Shown: in pieces, positions 43,171-51,398 of the stretch
How positions within the stretch are numbered: position 1 is the first letter of the stretch
Layout: each line of letters begins with the position of its first letter
Assembly: GCA_963704615.1 (NCBI GenBank)
Contig: OY969923.1
Location: 1-64,000, forward strand
Length of the DNA: 64,000 nt
Source of the DNA: Bog-756 sp963704615
GTDB lineage: Bacteria > Actinomycetota > Acidimicrobiia > Acidimicrobiales > RAAP-2
Reading direction: 5' to 3'
The notes under the pieces: model-generated
Told to the model about the DNA's origin: nothing
What the model saw: the letters and a program-made list of their open reading frames with translations, nothing else
The model's database searches: none
Made by a program: the position numbers and the translations under genes

Positions 43171-44142
43171 TCAGTGGGCGTGGGCCGTGGAGCGCGAGAT
43201 CAGCGCGCCCGAGTCGACCAGAGCACTGATGGCCAGCTCGCCGAAACGAACGGGGTCGGCGATCATCCAGGCGTGGTGCCCCTCGACCACGACCCCGTCG
43301 GTTCCGGCCGCGTGTCGCAGCTCGTCGAAGGCCGATCGAGGCACTAGCCGATCGCGATCCGACCAGGCCACGGTGACCGGGATACCGCGGCGGGCCACCC
43401 TCTGCACCTCGCGCACCAGGTCAGCCCGGCGGATGAACTCGCCGGTGCGGAACATGCCCAGAGGATTGTGCAGGAGGTTGGGGATGAAGTCCTCCAACAG
43501 GGTGGGCAGCAGCCTGACCATGTTCGAACCCAGCAGATCGGTGCCCATGTTGCGGCCCCAGTCCCAAACTGGCCGCTGCATCATGGTGCGGACCTCGTTG
43601 GGGAACAGCGCCCAGGTGGGACTCCCGATGGCGTTGACCAACAACAGGGCCGACACCCGCCGGGTCTGGTCATGGACGAAGGCGGTGGCCACTCCCCCAC
43701 CGAAGGAGTGGCCGGCGACCAGAGCCACCTTCTGCTCGCCCACTGCGTCTAGGAAGTGGCCGACCCATCGCCCGTACCCCTCGAACGTCCGTCGGGCCGG
43801 ATCGAGCTCGCGGGTCCCGCCGAATCCGGGGAGAGCGGGGGCGTAGACCCGACACCCAGCCGCCCCCATGGCCTCGATGGGTCGCCGGTAGGCGTTGGGC
43901 CGCAGCCCCCATCCGTGGAGGAAGATGGCGGCCGGTCCGCTGCCGGCGACCCCATAGCGGACGCGGTGACCGTCGACATCGACCGAGTCCCAGGTGATTC
44001 CCGCCCGGAGAGGGCGAGAGGGTGACGATGGCACAGCGGGTCTGGGCGCATCCGATGCGGCGGACACGGCGGGGTCGGAAAGCCGGGGCCAGCGTGGGCC
44101 GGCACCATCACCGGCTGCCTCCGACACGGCCTCGCCCGACAT
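43171..44142 (-). CDS. Alpha/beta hydrolase
   Basis: This 323-aa hydrolase has an oxyanion-hole HGWG (residue about 76), nucleophile elbow GHSFGG, acid Asp in WSDRDRLVP and a catalytic His in EGHHAWM. The first 50 residues are Ala/Pro/Ser-rich and outside the fold. The substrate is unknown; it could be an esterase or lipase-like enzyme. TACACT lies 8 nt before the ATG. Read in the same direction as the Nudix gene 33 bp further on. Confidence 0.9.
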   Translation of the reverse strand: MSGEAVSEAAGDGAGPRWPRLSDPAVSAASDAPRPAVPSSPSRPLRAGITWDSVDVDGHRVRYGVAGSGPAAIFLHGWGLRPNAYRRPIEAMGAAGCRVYAPALPGFGGTRELDPARRTFEGYGRWVGHFLDAVGEQKVALVAGHSFGGGVATAFVHDQTRRVSALLLVNAIGSPTWALFPNEVRTMMQRPVWDWGRNMGTDLLGSNMVRLLPTLLEDFIPNLLHNPLGMFRTGEFIRRADLVREVQRVARRGIPVTVAWSDRDRLVPRSAFDELRHAAGTDGVVVEGHHAWMIADPVRFGELAISALVDSGALISRSTAHAH

Positions 44143-44150
44143 GGCTGATC

Positions 44151-44156
44151 AGTGTA
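44151..44156 (-). promoter_or_regulatory. -10 box of the alpha/beta hydrolase
   Basis: TACACT on the minus strand lies 8 nt upstream of the ATG at 44142, with no Shine-Dalgarno between. Confidence 0.4.
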
Positions 44157-44268
44157 CGCACCATTATCAGCCTGGGGCCTGATGCCGGGAGGAGTGCCGA
44201 CACCTCGGGGCACCGGCTGACCAGTTACGCTCGTCCGGGAACGGACACGAATCGGGGACTGCGGACAG

Positions 44269-45375
44269 ATGCCACAGGAGCAAAACAAAGTCACCACCGG
44301 GGGCAACAAGCCCAAGCCGCCGAGCACCGCGGGCGGCCCGCCGAGCAAGGGCGCCGGCGGCCAGGGGGCCAAGGACCGGAGCAAGGCCCAGAGCCGGCCT
44401 GTGACCGGGAAGGCCCCTGGGGGGAACACCAAGCAGCCGGCCGCCGGAGGGGGGAAGGGGGGCAACACCCCGCGACCGGGAGCCAAGCCGGCGGCCCTGC
44501 CCAAGCCCAGCCGGATATCGGGCACCTTGATCGCCTGGAGCGCGGTCGGCCTGGTCATCGTCGTGATCGCCGTGCTGGTCATCGTCAAGGTGACCGGAAG
44601 CAGCACCAGTCCGCAAGCCGCGGGCTACACACCGGTGACCCCGGCGCCGGCCTCGGTCGTCCACGACGTCACCAACATCCCCGCCTCGGTCTACAACACG
44701 ATCGGGATCAACTCGCCGACCGTTTCGGTGACCCCTCCCATCATCACCAGCGGTCAGCCCCCGATGACCCTGGACGGGAACACGCCGGCCATGCTCTATT
44801 ACGGAGCCGAATACTGCCCCTACTGCGCAGCGGAGCGCTGGGCAATGACCGCGGCGTTGTCACGGTTCGGTACCTGGTCCAACCTCAAGATCACCGCCTC
44901 GTCCCACACCGACGTCGACGCGGCGACCCATACGTTTAGCTACTACGGCGCCACCCTCACCAGCCCTTACATCACCTTCCGGGGGGTGGAGCAATACAGC
45001 AACGTGCCTACGGCCACCGGCTACACCACGCTGCAGAACCCCACCAAGCAGGAGGCGGCCATCCTGCAGACCTACAGCAGCTCGAAGTTCCTCCCCAACG
45101 CCAGCACCAGTGGGGGGATCTCCTTCCCGTTCGTCGACATCAACAACAAGGCCATCATCTCGGGGGCCAGTTACGATCCCGAGATCCTGGCCAACCAGAG
45201 TTGGCAGGAGATCGCCTCCGGGCTCAGTGACCCCACCAATCCCGCCACCCAGGCCATCGTGGCCACCGCCAACTACATCAGCGCGGCCATCTGCAACGCC
45301 TCCAAGGGAGCCCCGGCATCGGTGTGTGACAGCTCGGGAGTCGAGGCCGCGGCCAAGGCACTCAAGTTGAGCTGA
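44269..45375 (+). CDS. Membrane-anchored DUF929 thioredoxin-like protein 1
   Basis: This 368-aa protein begins with a disordered Lys/Gly/Pro-rich cytosolic tail (1-82), followed by one transmembrane helix (about 85-110; TLIAWSAVGLVIVVIAVLVI) and an extracytoplasmic DUF929 domain with a thioredoxin-like C183-PY-C186 in YYGAEYCPYCAAERW. It ends with two further cysteines (AAICNAS, SVCDSS). It is followed by VKOR and a second DUF929 protein. It is probably a thiol oxidoreductase that introduces disulfides in exported proteins, reoxidised by VKOR (inference from context). Confidence 0.88.
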   Translation: MPQEQNKVTTGGNKPKPPSTAGGPPSKGAGGQGAKDRSKAQSRPVTGKAPGGNTKQPAAGGGKGGNTPRPGAKPAALPKPSRISGTLIAWSAVGLVIVVIAVLVIVKVTGSSTSPQAAGYTPVTPAPASVVHDVTNIPASVYNTIGINSPTVSVTPPIITSGQPPMTLDGNTPAMLYYGAEYCPYCAAERWAMTAALSRFGTWSNLKITASSHTDVDAATHTFSYYGATLTSPYITFRGVEQYSNVPTATGYTTLQNPTKQEAAILQTYSSSKFLPNASTSGGISFPFVDINNKAIISGASYDPEILANQSWQEIASGLSDPTNPATQAIVATANYISAAICNASKGAPASVCDSSGVEAAAKALKLS

Positions 45376-45398
45376 GCGGAACGCCCACCGAGCCGACC

Positions 45399-45884
45399 AT
45401 GCCCACCCTGCGTTGGCAGCCCATCGCCACACTTGTCCTCAGCATTTTCGGGCTGGGGGTGTCGATCTATCTGACCATCACCCACTTCAGCCCTCACGCC
45501 CTGATCTGCTCGAACAGCGGGGCCATCAACTGCGAGAAGGTCACGACCAGTCCCCAGTCCTACGTATTCGGGATTCCGGTGGCCATGCTCGGACTGGCCT
45601 ACTTCGTCCCCATGATCGCCCTGTGCCTGCCGGTCGCCTGGCGATCGCGGGACAGACGCATCCACCTGGCTCGTCTCCTCCTGTCGATCGTCGGGGTGGG
45701 GACGATCATCTACCTGATCACCGCCGAGCTGTTCATCATCAAGGCCATCTGCCTGTGGTGTTCGTCGGTGCACCTGGTCACCTTCGCCCTCTTCGTGATC
45801 ATCGTGACCGCGTCGCCGGCGGTGCTCACGCCGCCAGAGGCCGTCGAGGACGTGGAGTACGAAGAGTCCTACGCAGGGAGCTAG
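45399..45884 (+). CDS. Vitamin K epoxide reductase (VKOR) family protein
   Basis: This 161-aa integral membrane protein has four helices. Active-site pair C118-LW-C121 lies near the last helix; the loop pair C37 and C45 (LICSNSGAINC) relays electrons from a partner; the loop SYVFGIP follows. Bacterial VKOR is the DsbB equivalent in actinobacteria, passing electrons to menaquinone. There is no fused thioredoxin domain, but thioredoxin-like DUF929 proteins flank it, and the three genes are spaced by 23 and 21 bp, so they form an operon. Confidence 0.94.
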   Translation: MPTLRWQPIATLVLSIFGLGVSIYLTITHFSPHALICSNSGAINCEKVTTSPQSYVFGIPVAMLGLAYFVPMIALCLPVAWRSRDRRIHLARLLLSIVGVGTIIYLITAELFIIKAICLWCSSVHLVTFALFVIIVTASPAVLTPPEAVEDVEYEESYAGS

Positions 45885-45905
45885 TCGTATTCAGGACTGG
45901 ACCCA

Positions 45906-46904
45906 GTGGTGACCGAGACGAGCCCGGATGACACACCGCCGCGCTCGGCGACCGATCACGATCCCAACGGCGATGCCGATTCCGGGACACCCGTCGGTCC
46001 TCCTGATTCCCAGGGTCCAAGTCCGCAGGGCCCGTCCCCACGGGATCCGCCGGGACATCATCCACGCAACCGCACCGCCCGCTTCGCCTGGAGCGCCATC
46101 GCCCTCATCCTGATCGCCGTCATCGCCCTGGTGGTCTACGCCCTCACCAGCTCCGATGCCCCGGGGGTGGTTCGGCGGGCGACGACCTCGGCCGGCGTGG
46201 TGGCCGACCTGTCCCGGATCCCCCCGTCGGTGTTCAACACGGTCGGCGTCTCGGCTCCGATGACTCCGCTGGTGACGCCCGCCGTTCTCAAGTCCCAGCC
46301 CCCGCTGTCCTCGGGGGGGAAACCCGAGGTCCTCTTCGTCGGGGCCGAGTTCTGTCCGTTCTGTGCGGCCGAGCGCTGGCCACTCATCGTGGCGCTGGCC
46401 CGGTTCGGGCACTTCATCACCCTCACCAACATGCAGTCGGCTTCGCTCTCGGTGTTCCCGAGCATCCAGACCTTCAGCTTCGTGGGGACGTCGTACTCCA
46501 GTCCGTTCATCACCTTCACCGGCGTCGAGCTGTACTCCGACGTCGCCAATGCCCAGGGGGCCTTCACCCGAATCGACACCCTCAGCTCCGCCCAGTCGTC
46601 GGCGCTGAACCACTACGGCACGGTCACCGCAACCGAGGGCAGCTCCGGGTCCTACCCTTTCGTCGACATCGGCAACACCCTGGTCACGTCCACCTCGGGT
46701 TACAGCCCGGCGGTCATCGTCGGCCAGTCACAGTCCGCCATCGCCGGTGGCCTCGACGAGGCCGGCAACCCGATCACCCAGGCCATCGTGGCCTCGGCCA
46801 ACTACCTCACGGCCGGGATCTGCTCGGTGACCCACGGGCAACCGGTGGCCGTCTGCGCCAGCAAGGGGGTACGTGCCGCCGGAGTGGCCCTCGCACTCAG
46901 CTGA
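45906..46904 (+). CDS. Membrane-anchored DUF929 thioredoxin-like protein 2
   Basis: This 332-aa paralogue of the protein two genes upstream has a Pro/Asp-rich cytosolic tail (1-57), one membrane helix (about 60-82) and a DUF929 domain with C150-PF-C153 in FVGAEFCPFCAAERW. The C-terminal cysteine pair (TAGICSV, VAVCAS) is conserved with the first copy. GTG start. The different dipeptide (PF against PY) could tune redox potential so that one protein is oxidase and the other isomerase; this is speculation. Confidence 0.88.
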   Translation: MVTETSPDDTPPRSATDHDPNGDADSGTPVGPPDSQGPSPQGPSPRDPPGHHPRNRTARFAWSAIALILIAVIALVVYALTSSDAPGVVRRATTSAGVVADLSRIPPSVFNTVGVSAPMTPLVTPAVLKSQPPLSSGGKPEVLFVGAEFCPFCAAERWPLIVALARFGHFITLTNMQSASLSVFPSIQTFSFVGTSYSSPFITFTGVELYSDVANAQGAFTRIDTLSSAQSSALNHYGTVTATEGSSGSYPFVDIGNTLVTSTSGYSPAVIVGQSQSAIAGGLDEAGNPITQAIVASANYLTAGICSVTHGQPVAVCASKGVRAAGVALALS

Positions 46905-46954
46905 CCCGGGTCGGCCGTCATCGGGCTGCTGATTTCATCGGATAGGAGTCGGCT

Positions 46955-46981
46955 CGTCCCCGAGCTGAGAGCCCGGGGACG
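46955..46981. terminator. Bidirectional hairpin between DUF929-2 and whiB
   Basis: CGTCCCCG pairs perfectly with CGGGGACG across an 11-nt loop. It lies between two convergent genes. Confidence 0.6.
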
Positions 46982-47026
46982 GTCAGGAGTTGAGCGGGCC
47001 AGAAGTTCAGCCGGCGGTCAGGGAGC

Positions 47027-47284
47027 TCAGCCGGCCCGTCGGTCGGCCAACTGCTTGCGCTCCATCTCGTTGAGGCCGCCCCAGATGCCGTGCGGCTCGT
47101 GGATCCGGATGGCGTAATCGAGGCACTCGAGCCGCACCGCGCACGATCGACAGATCGCCTTGGCCCGATCCTCTCTCTGCAGTTTCTCGTCCTTGCGTTC
47201 GGCGTGCGCAGGCGGAAAGAAGATCTCCGCCTGCGGTCCACGACATGACGCCTTCAGCTGCCATGTATCAAGCGCCTGCTCCAC
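47027..47284 (-). CDS. WhiB-family iron-sulfur transcription factor (WhiB4-like by context)
   Basis: This 85-aa WhiB protein has the four cluster cysteines C14, C45, C48, C54 and the G66-IWGG turn, then a basic C-terminus that binds DNA. WhiB proteins hold an O2- and NO-sensitive [4Fe-4S] cluster and often act with the principal sigma factor. GTG start with GGGGGAG upstream. It is divergent from two Get3-like ATPases, the same layout as whiB4-Rv3680-Rv3679 in M. tuberculosis. Confidence 0.94.
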   Translation of the reverse strand: MEQALDTWQLKASCRGPQAEIFFPPAHAERKDEKLQREDRAKAICRSCAVRLECLDYAIRIHEPHGIWGGLNEMERKQLADRRAG

Positions 47285-47501
47285 AGCCCAACTCCCCCTT
47301 CAAACCCAATTGGGTTCCTCCTGAAAGCGAACGTACTCGTCCCCGTTGCCGGAAACAAGGCCTCTGACCAGGATTTCTCGGGGAATTCTTCTCGGGTGGG
47401 GATCGCCGTCAGCAAGACGATGCCCGCGAGCACCCAACCGGACGGGACGCCCACCCTCCGAGGCGGCGGCGGGGGAGGCGGACACTACGCTCCTAGGCGT
47501 C

Positions 47502-48521
47502 ATGGACGTCAGCGCTTTCTACCGTCAGAGCCGGGTCCTGATCGTGGCCGGCAAGGGCGGCGTGGGAAAGACGACCATGGTGGCGGCCCTGGCCCGTCTG
47601 GCCGCCCGCGCCGGCCTTTCCGTCTTGGTGGTGGAGCTCGAGGGCCGGCCCGGAGTGGCCACCGCTTTCGGCAGCAACGTCGCCCTCGACTATGACGGGG
47701 CAGTGCTCGAGGCGGCCGGAGCAGAGGCCGTCTTGGAGGACGACCAGGACGCGGGTACGGCCGTCCCCGGGGGCACTGTCCGGGCCCGGACGATCACCCC
47801 CGACGACGCCCTCCTCGAGTACCTGGCCGATCACGGCATGAGGCGGATCTCGAGGCGGCTAATGGCCTCGGGGATCATCGACCTGGTGGCCGGGGCCATC
47901 CCCGGGATCAGGGACGTCCTGGTCCTCGGCAAGGTCAAGCAGATCGAGCGGAGCGGCATCGCCGACCTCGTGCTGGTGGACGCGCCGGCCACCGGTCACA
48001 CCATGACGTTCCTCTCGTCGGCGGGCGGGCTGCTCGATGCCGCCCGCGGAGGGCCCATCCGCACCCAGGCCGCCGAGGTCGTGGCCATGCTGTCGGATCC
48101 GGCGCGGTGCCAGGTCGCCCTGGTCACCTTGCCCGAGGAGATGCCGATCAACGAGGTCATCGAGGCCGCCTACCAGCTCGAGGACAAAGTCGGCATCATG
48201 CTCGGGCCGGTGATCGTCAACGGCTGCTACCCCCCGGTACCGGGCTTGGCCGTTCCTGCCCGGGCTGCAGCCGAGGCTGCCGGGATGTCACTCGACCCGG
48301 GGGCGGAGTCCGCCCTCGATGCCGCTCGATTGTTCCGCCTCACGCGGCAGGAATTACAGGAGGAACAACTGGTCAGGTTGTCCCGCGAGCTGCCGCTCAC
48401 CCAACTCCGGGTGCCGTTCCTCTTCGCCGCCACCATCGGTCCCACCGAGCTCGATGTCCTGAGCCGGGCCCTGGGTGCTGGGGTGGAGGCACTCCCCGAT
48501 CGGGCCCGGGTGTCCCCGTGA
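47502..48521 (+). CDS. ArsA/Get3-like ATPase, first subunit
   Basis: This 339-aa protein starts at ATG 47502 (MDVSAFYRQSRVLIVAGKGG); the frame is open further upstream but without similarity. Deviant Walker A GKGGVGKTT is at 17-25, and switch regions LVLVDAPATGHTM and related follow. It resembles mycobacterial Rv3679. A 4-nt overlap with the second ATPase implies a heteromeric complex. These proteins were named anion-transporting ATPases but more probably handle membrane proteins or redox stress. TACGCT at 47486 may be the -10 box. Confidence 0.9.
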   Translation: MDVSAFYRQSRVLIVAGKGGVGKTTMVAALARLAARAGLSVLVVELEGRPGVATAFGSNVALDYDGAVLEAAGAEAVLEDDQDAGTAVPGGTVRARTITPDDALLEYLADHGMRRISRRLMASGIIDLVAGAIPGIRDVLVLGKVKQIERSGIADLVLVDAPATGHTMTFLSSAGGLLDAARGGPIRTQAAEVVAMLSDPARCQVALVTLPEEMPINEVIEAAYQLEDKVGIMLGPVIVNGCYPPVPGLAVPARAAAEAAGMSLDPGAESALDAARLFRLTRQELQEEQLVRLSRELPLTQLRVPFLFAATIGPTELDVLSRALGAGVEALPDRARVSP

Positions 48522-49666
48522 AGGCGATGCCGACCATCGACGAGGTCGTGCGGGAGCGCTCCATCATCATCTGTTGCGGTTCGGGCGGGGTGGGCAAGAC
48601 CACGACGGCGGCGGCTGTCGCTGTCCAGGCGGCACGCCTCGGTCGGTCGGTGTGCGTGGTGACCATCGATCCGGCTCGGCGACTGGCCAACGCCCTGGGA
48701 CTCGACACGCTCAGCAACCAGCCCACCCGCATCGACGGTCCCTGGGCCGGTGATCTGTCCGCCCTCATGCTCGACCCGAAGGGCACCTTCGACGATCTGG
48801 TCCAGCGCTACTCGGACACCCAGGAGCAGGCCGAGGACATCAAGGTCAACCGGATCTACGCCAACCTGGCCGGCACCCTTTCCGGCACCCAGGAGTACAT
48901 GGCCATGGAGAAGCTCTACGAGCTGGCGGAGGAGGACGACTTCGATCTGGTGGTGGTGGACACCCCTCCGACGCGCAACGCCCTGGACTTTCTCGACGCA
49001 CCTCGGCGACTCACCAGCTTCCTGGAGAACCGGATATTCCAGGTGCTGATGAAGCCCACCCGGGCCGGGCTCAGGTTCATGGGCGTGGCCGCCCAGGCCC
49101 TGCTCCGCACCATCTCGCGAGTGGCCGGCGCGGACATCGTCGGGGACGCGGTGGCCTTCTTCCAGGCCTTCGAGGGGATGGAGGAGGGTTTCCGCACTCG
49201 CGCCGCCAGGGTGCGGGAATTGCTGGTCCAGGACGACACCGCCTTCATTCTGGTGGCGTCACCCCGACCCGACTCGGTCGACGAAGCCGTGCATTTCGCC
49301 GACAAGCTCGCCGAGTCGAACATGGTGGTGACCGCTCTGGTGGTCAACCGGGTCCAACCTCGCTTCGCCGACCAAGCCCAGCTGGCATCGCTACCCACCT
49401 CGGGCGACAGCCAGGGTGACACCGCTCTGGACCAGCTCATCGACAACCTCGGCGGCTTCACGGCGGCCTCGGACCGCGAGGAGCAGGCCTATGCCGACCT
49501 GGTGGCGAAAGTGGCCCCGGCCCCGGTGTACCGGGTCCCCCTCCTGAACTCCGACGTGCACGATCTGGAGGGTTTGGAGACCATCGCCGACCTCCTCTTC
49601 GTCGGTTCCGACCGGCCGGCCCCGGCGTCGCCGAGCCAGGCAGGGGGGCCGGCTGCGGAGCGCTAA
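48518..49666 (+). CDS. ArsA/Get3-like ATPase, second subunit
   Basis: This 382-aa protein has Walker A GSGGVGKTT (21-29), a DPARRLANALG switch segment and VVVDTPPTRNALDFLD. It resembles Rv3680. The GTG start overlaps the stop of the first ATPase (GTGA at 48518-48521). There are no CxxC zinc cysteines of eukaryotic Get3. The pair with divergent whiB suggests regulation by that Fe-S sensor. Confidence 0.92.
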   Translation: MKAMPTIDEVVRERSIIICCGSGGVGKTTTAAAVAVQAARLGRSVCVVTIDPARRLANALGLDTLSNQPTRIDGPWAGDLSALMLDPKGTFDDLVQRYSDTQEQAEDIKVNRIYANLAGTLSGTQEYMAMEKLYELAEEDDFDLVVVDTPPTRNALDFLDAPRRLTSFLENRIFQVLMKPTRAGLRFMGVAAQALLRTISRVAGADIVGDAVAFFQAFEGMEEGFRTRAARVRELLVQDDTAFILVASPRPDSVDEAVHFADKLAESNMVVTALVVNRVQPRFADQAQLASLPTSGDSQGDTALDQLIDNLGGFTAASDREEQAYADLVAKVAPAPVYRVPLLNSDVHDLEGLETIADLLFVGSDRPAPASPSQAGGPAAER

Positions 49667-49669
49667 CCT
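49664..49669 (+). promoter_or_regulatory. -10 box of the receiver gene overlapping the ATPase stop codon
   Basis: TAACCT contains the TAA stop of the preceding ATPase and lies 7 nt before the GTG start at 49677, giving the receiver gene its own leaderless promoter. Confidence 0.45.
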
Positions 49670-49676
49670 GGCTCGA

Positions 49677-50111
49677 GTGCGCACCGTGCTCGTGGCCAGC
49701 GACGCTCCATCGGTGAGGGCCGAGATCACCGCCATCGCCGAGACCCCTGACATCGCCATCAGCGAGGCCCGGTCCGGTCCGGCGGTGATGACTGAGGTCG
49801 CCGAATCGCTCCCCGATCTGGTCGTGGTCGATCTGCAGATGGGGAACATGGGAGGCATGGCTGTGTGCCTCGAACTCCGACTCGAGGAGTCCTACGGCAA
49901 GCTCGGCCACGTGCCCGTGCTGATGTTGCTGGACCGACGGGCCGACGTGTTCCTGGCCCGAAGATCGGGGGCGGAGGGGTGGGTGGTCAAGCCGCTCGAT
50001 CCGATCCGGCTCCGGCGAGCGATCACCTCGATCCTCGACGGCGGCACCTACTACGACGAGTCCTACCAACCCCTCTCTGTCGTGTCCACGCCCGCCCCTG
50101 CCGGCGCCTGA
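49677..50111 (+). CDS. Single-domain response regulator (receiver only)
   Basis: This 144-aa CheY-like protein has acidic pocket D9, phospho-acceptor D52 (VVVDLQMGNMGG) and conserved K105 (VVKPLDP). The usual Thr/Ser after strand 4 is Leu in VLMLLDRR. It has no output domain; the last 20 residues are a Ser/Pro/Ala-rich tail. It may relay phosphate or bind a partner. No histidine kinase is in the window. It follows the Get3 pair by 10 bp but has its own promoter. Confidence 0.88.
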   Translation: MRTVLVASDAPSVRAEITAIAETPDIAISEARSGPAVMTEVAESLPDLVVVDLQMGNMGGMAVCLELRLEESYGKLGHVPVLMLLDRRADVFLARRSGAEGWVVKPLDPIRLRRAITSILDGGTYYDESYQPLSVVSTPAPAGA

Positions 50112-50198
50112 CGGCCCCGACCGAACGGCAGCCTCACCGCCTTGGCCCTGATCCGACGTCACCACCAGGAGGCATCAGCATCACGGGAAGGGGGCCGT

Positions 50199-51179
50199 AT
50201 GGCCCGCCGGCGTTCTGAGTCGCGGAGCGACAGCGGCGCCGACGCCCAGGAGCAGTTCATCATCGATGCCCTCAATGATCTGCACGAGACCCCGGTGAGG
50301 GAGGTGATGACACCCCGGGTGGACGTGGTGGCCCTCAGCATCCCCCTGACCGTCGACGCGGTCACCCGCGCCGTGCGCGAGTCGGGCCACAGCTGTTTTC
50401 CGGTGTACGGCGACAATCTCGACGACCTGATCGGAGTGCTGTTCGTCAACGACCTGTTCCGGGCCGGCTGGAAGGTGGGCGGCAGCGAGGACCTGGCGCC
50501 GACGGGAAGCGACAGCACCGATGGTGGGGCCAGCGCAGATGGCGGGGCCGCGGTCGGGGCCGAGGGGGCGGTCGGGGCCGAGGGAGCGGTCGGGGAATCC
50601 GGATCCGAGGTCTCGACGGCGAATGACCCGCGCCTGGTGACCAGCCCACCTCGACCCACGCCCGATCCCATCGACATCTCCCGCCGCCTCCGACAGCCTT
50701 TCCTGGTCCCCGAATCCGGTCTGGTCCTCGAGGTGCTGGCCGAGATGCGCCGGCACCGGCGGGCGTTCGCCGTGGTGGTCGACGAGCACGGTGGCGTCGA
50801 GGGAGTTCTCACCGTCAAGGACCTACTCGGCGCCCTGGTCGGTGACCTGCCCGACGAATTCGATCCCGATGACGAGCCCGAGATGGTGCGGGTCGACGCG
50901 AGCCGATGGCTGGTGGATGGTCGAGCCAGCGTCGACGACGTCGCCGAGAGGCTGGGCATCAACCTGCCCGAGGGCGAGTACGTGACCCTTGGGGGGTTCC
51001 TGTTCGATGCCTTCGGGCACATTCCCAAGGAACGAGAGTCCACCGTCGTCGACGGCTGGGAGCTCCGCGTCACCGAGATGGACAAACGGCGGATCGCCAA
51101 GGTGGTGGCCAAGAGGCTCGAGCCACCGCCGGAGTCAACCGACGTCGACGCGGGGAACGATCGCACCACGGTCGGGTAG
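50199..51179 (+). CDS. CorC/HlyC-like CBS-domain protein without membrane domain
   Basis: This 326-aa protein has CBS domain 1 (VMTPRVDVVALS to about residue 90), a low-complexity Gly/Ala/Glu/Val insert (about 105-150), CBS domain 2 (LRQPFLVPESGLVLEVLAEM onward), and a C-terminal CorC_HlyC transporter-associated domain (ASRWLVDGRASVDDVAERLG). There is no DUF21 membrane domain, so it is like E. coli CorC/YbeX, which works with Mg2+/Co2+ efflux or ribosome quality proteins. I chose ATG 50199 after GGGAAGGGGG; TTG 50142 is also in frame. Confidence 0.88.
   Translation: MARRRSESRSDSGADAQEQFIIDALNDLHETPVREVMTPRVDVVALSIPLTVDAVTRAVRESGHSCFPVYGDNLDDLIGVLFVNDLFRAGWKVGGSEDLAPTGSDSTDGGASADGGAAVGAEGAVGAEGAVGESGSEVSTANDPRLVTSPPRPTPDPIDISRRLRQPFLVPESGLVLEVLAEMRRHRRAFAVVVDEHGGVEGVLTVKDLLGALVGDLPDEFDPDDEPEMVRVDASRWLVDGRASVDDVAERLGINLPEGEYVTLGGFLFDAFGHIPKERESTVVDGWELRVTEMDKRRIAKVVAKRLEPPPESTDVDAGNDRTTVG
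50550..50595 (+). repeat. 18-bp tandem repeat inside the CorC-like gene
   Basis: GCGGTCGGGGCCGAGGGG occurs 2.6 times in tandem (one base differs), adding repeated AVGAEG units to the linker between CBS domains. Length should vary between strains. Confidence 0.7.
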
Positions 51180-51221
51180 CATCACCCGGTCAGGATCGGC
51201 GTCATTCCCGATCCACCACGA

Positions 51222-51299
51222 CGGGCTGTGGCGCAGCTTGGTTAGCGCGCTGCGTTCGGGACGCAGAGGTCCCCGGTTCAAATCCGGGCAGCCCGACCA
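51222..51299 (+). tRNA. tRNA-Pro (CGG anticodon) with encoded CCA
   Basis: Acceptor CGGGCTG/CAGCCCG, D-arm GCGC...GCGC, anticodon stem CTGCG/CGCAG with loop TTCGGGA (anticodon CGG), and T-arm CCCGG-TTCAAAT-CCGGG are all intact. Discriminator A and CCA are at 51296-51299. Confidence 0.96.
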
Positions 51300-51370
51300 C
51301 AGCATTCCCGTCATCGGCGTCTCAGGGGTGCGTCAATCCCACCGTCGGCCCGCCTCCCGGTTGGCATACC

Positions 51371-51394
51371 GGGCCTCTTGGGAGGAGGCCCTTT
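51371..51394 (+). terminator. Rho-independent terminator after tRNA-Pro
   Basis: GGGCCTC (51371-51377) pairs with GAGGCCC (51385-51391) across TTGGGAG, followed by TTT. It ends the tRNA transcript. Confidence 0.7.
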
Positions 51395-51398
51395 CTGC

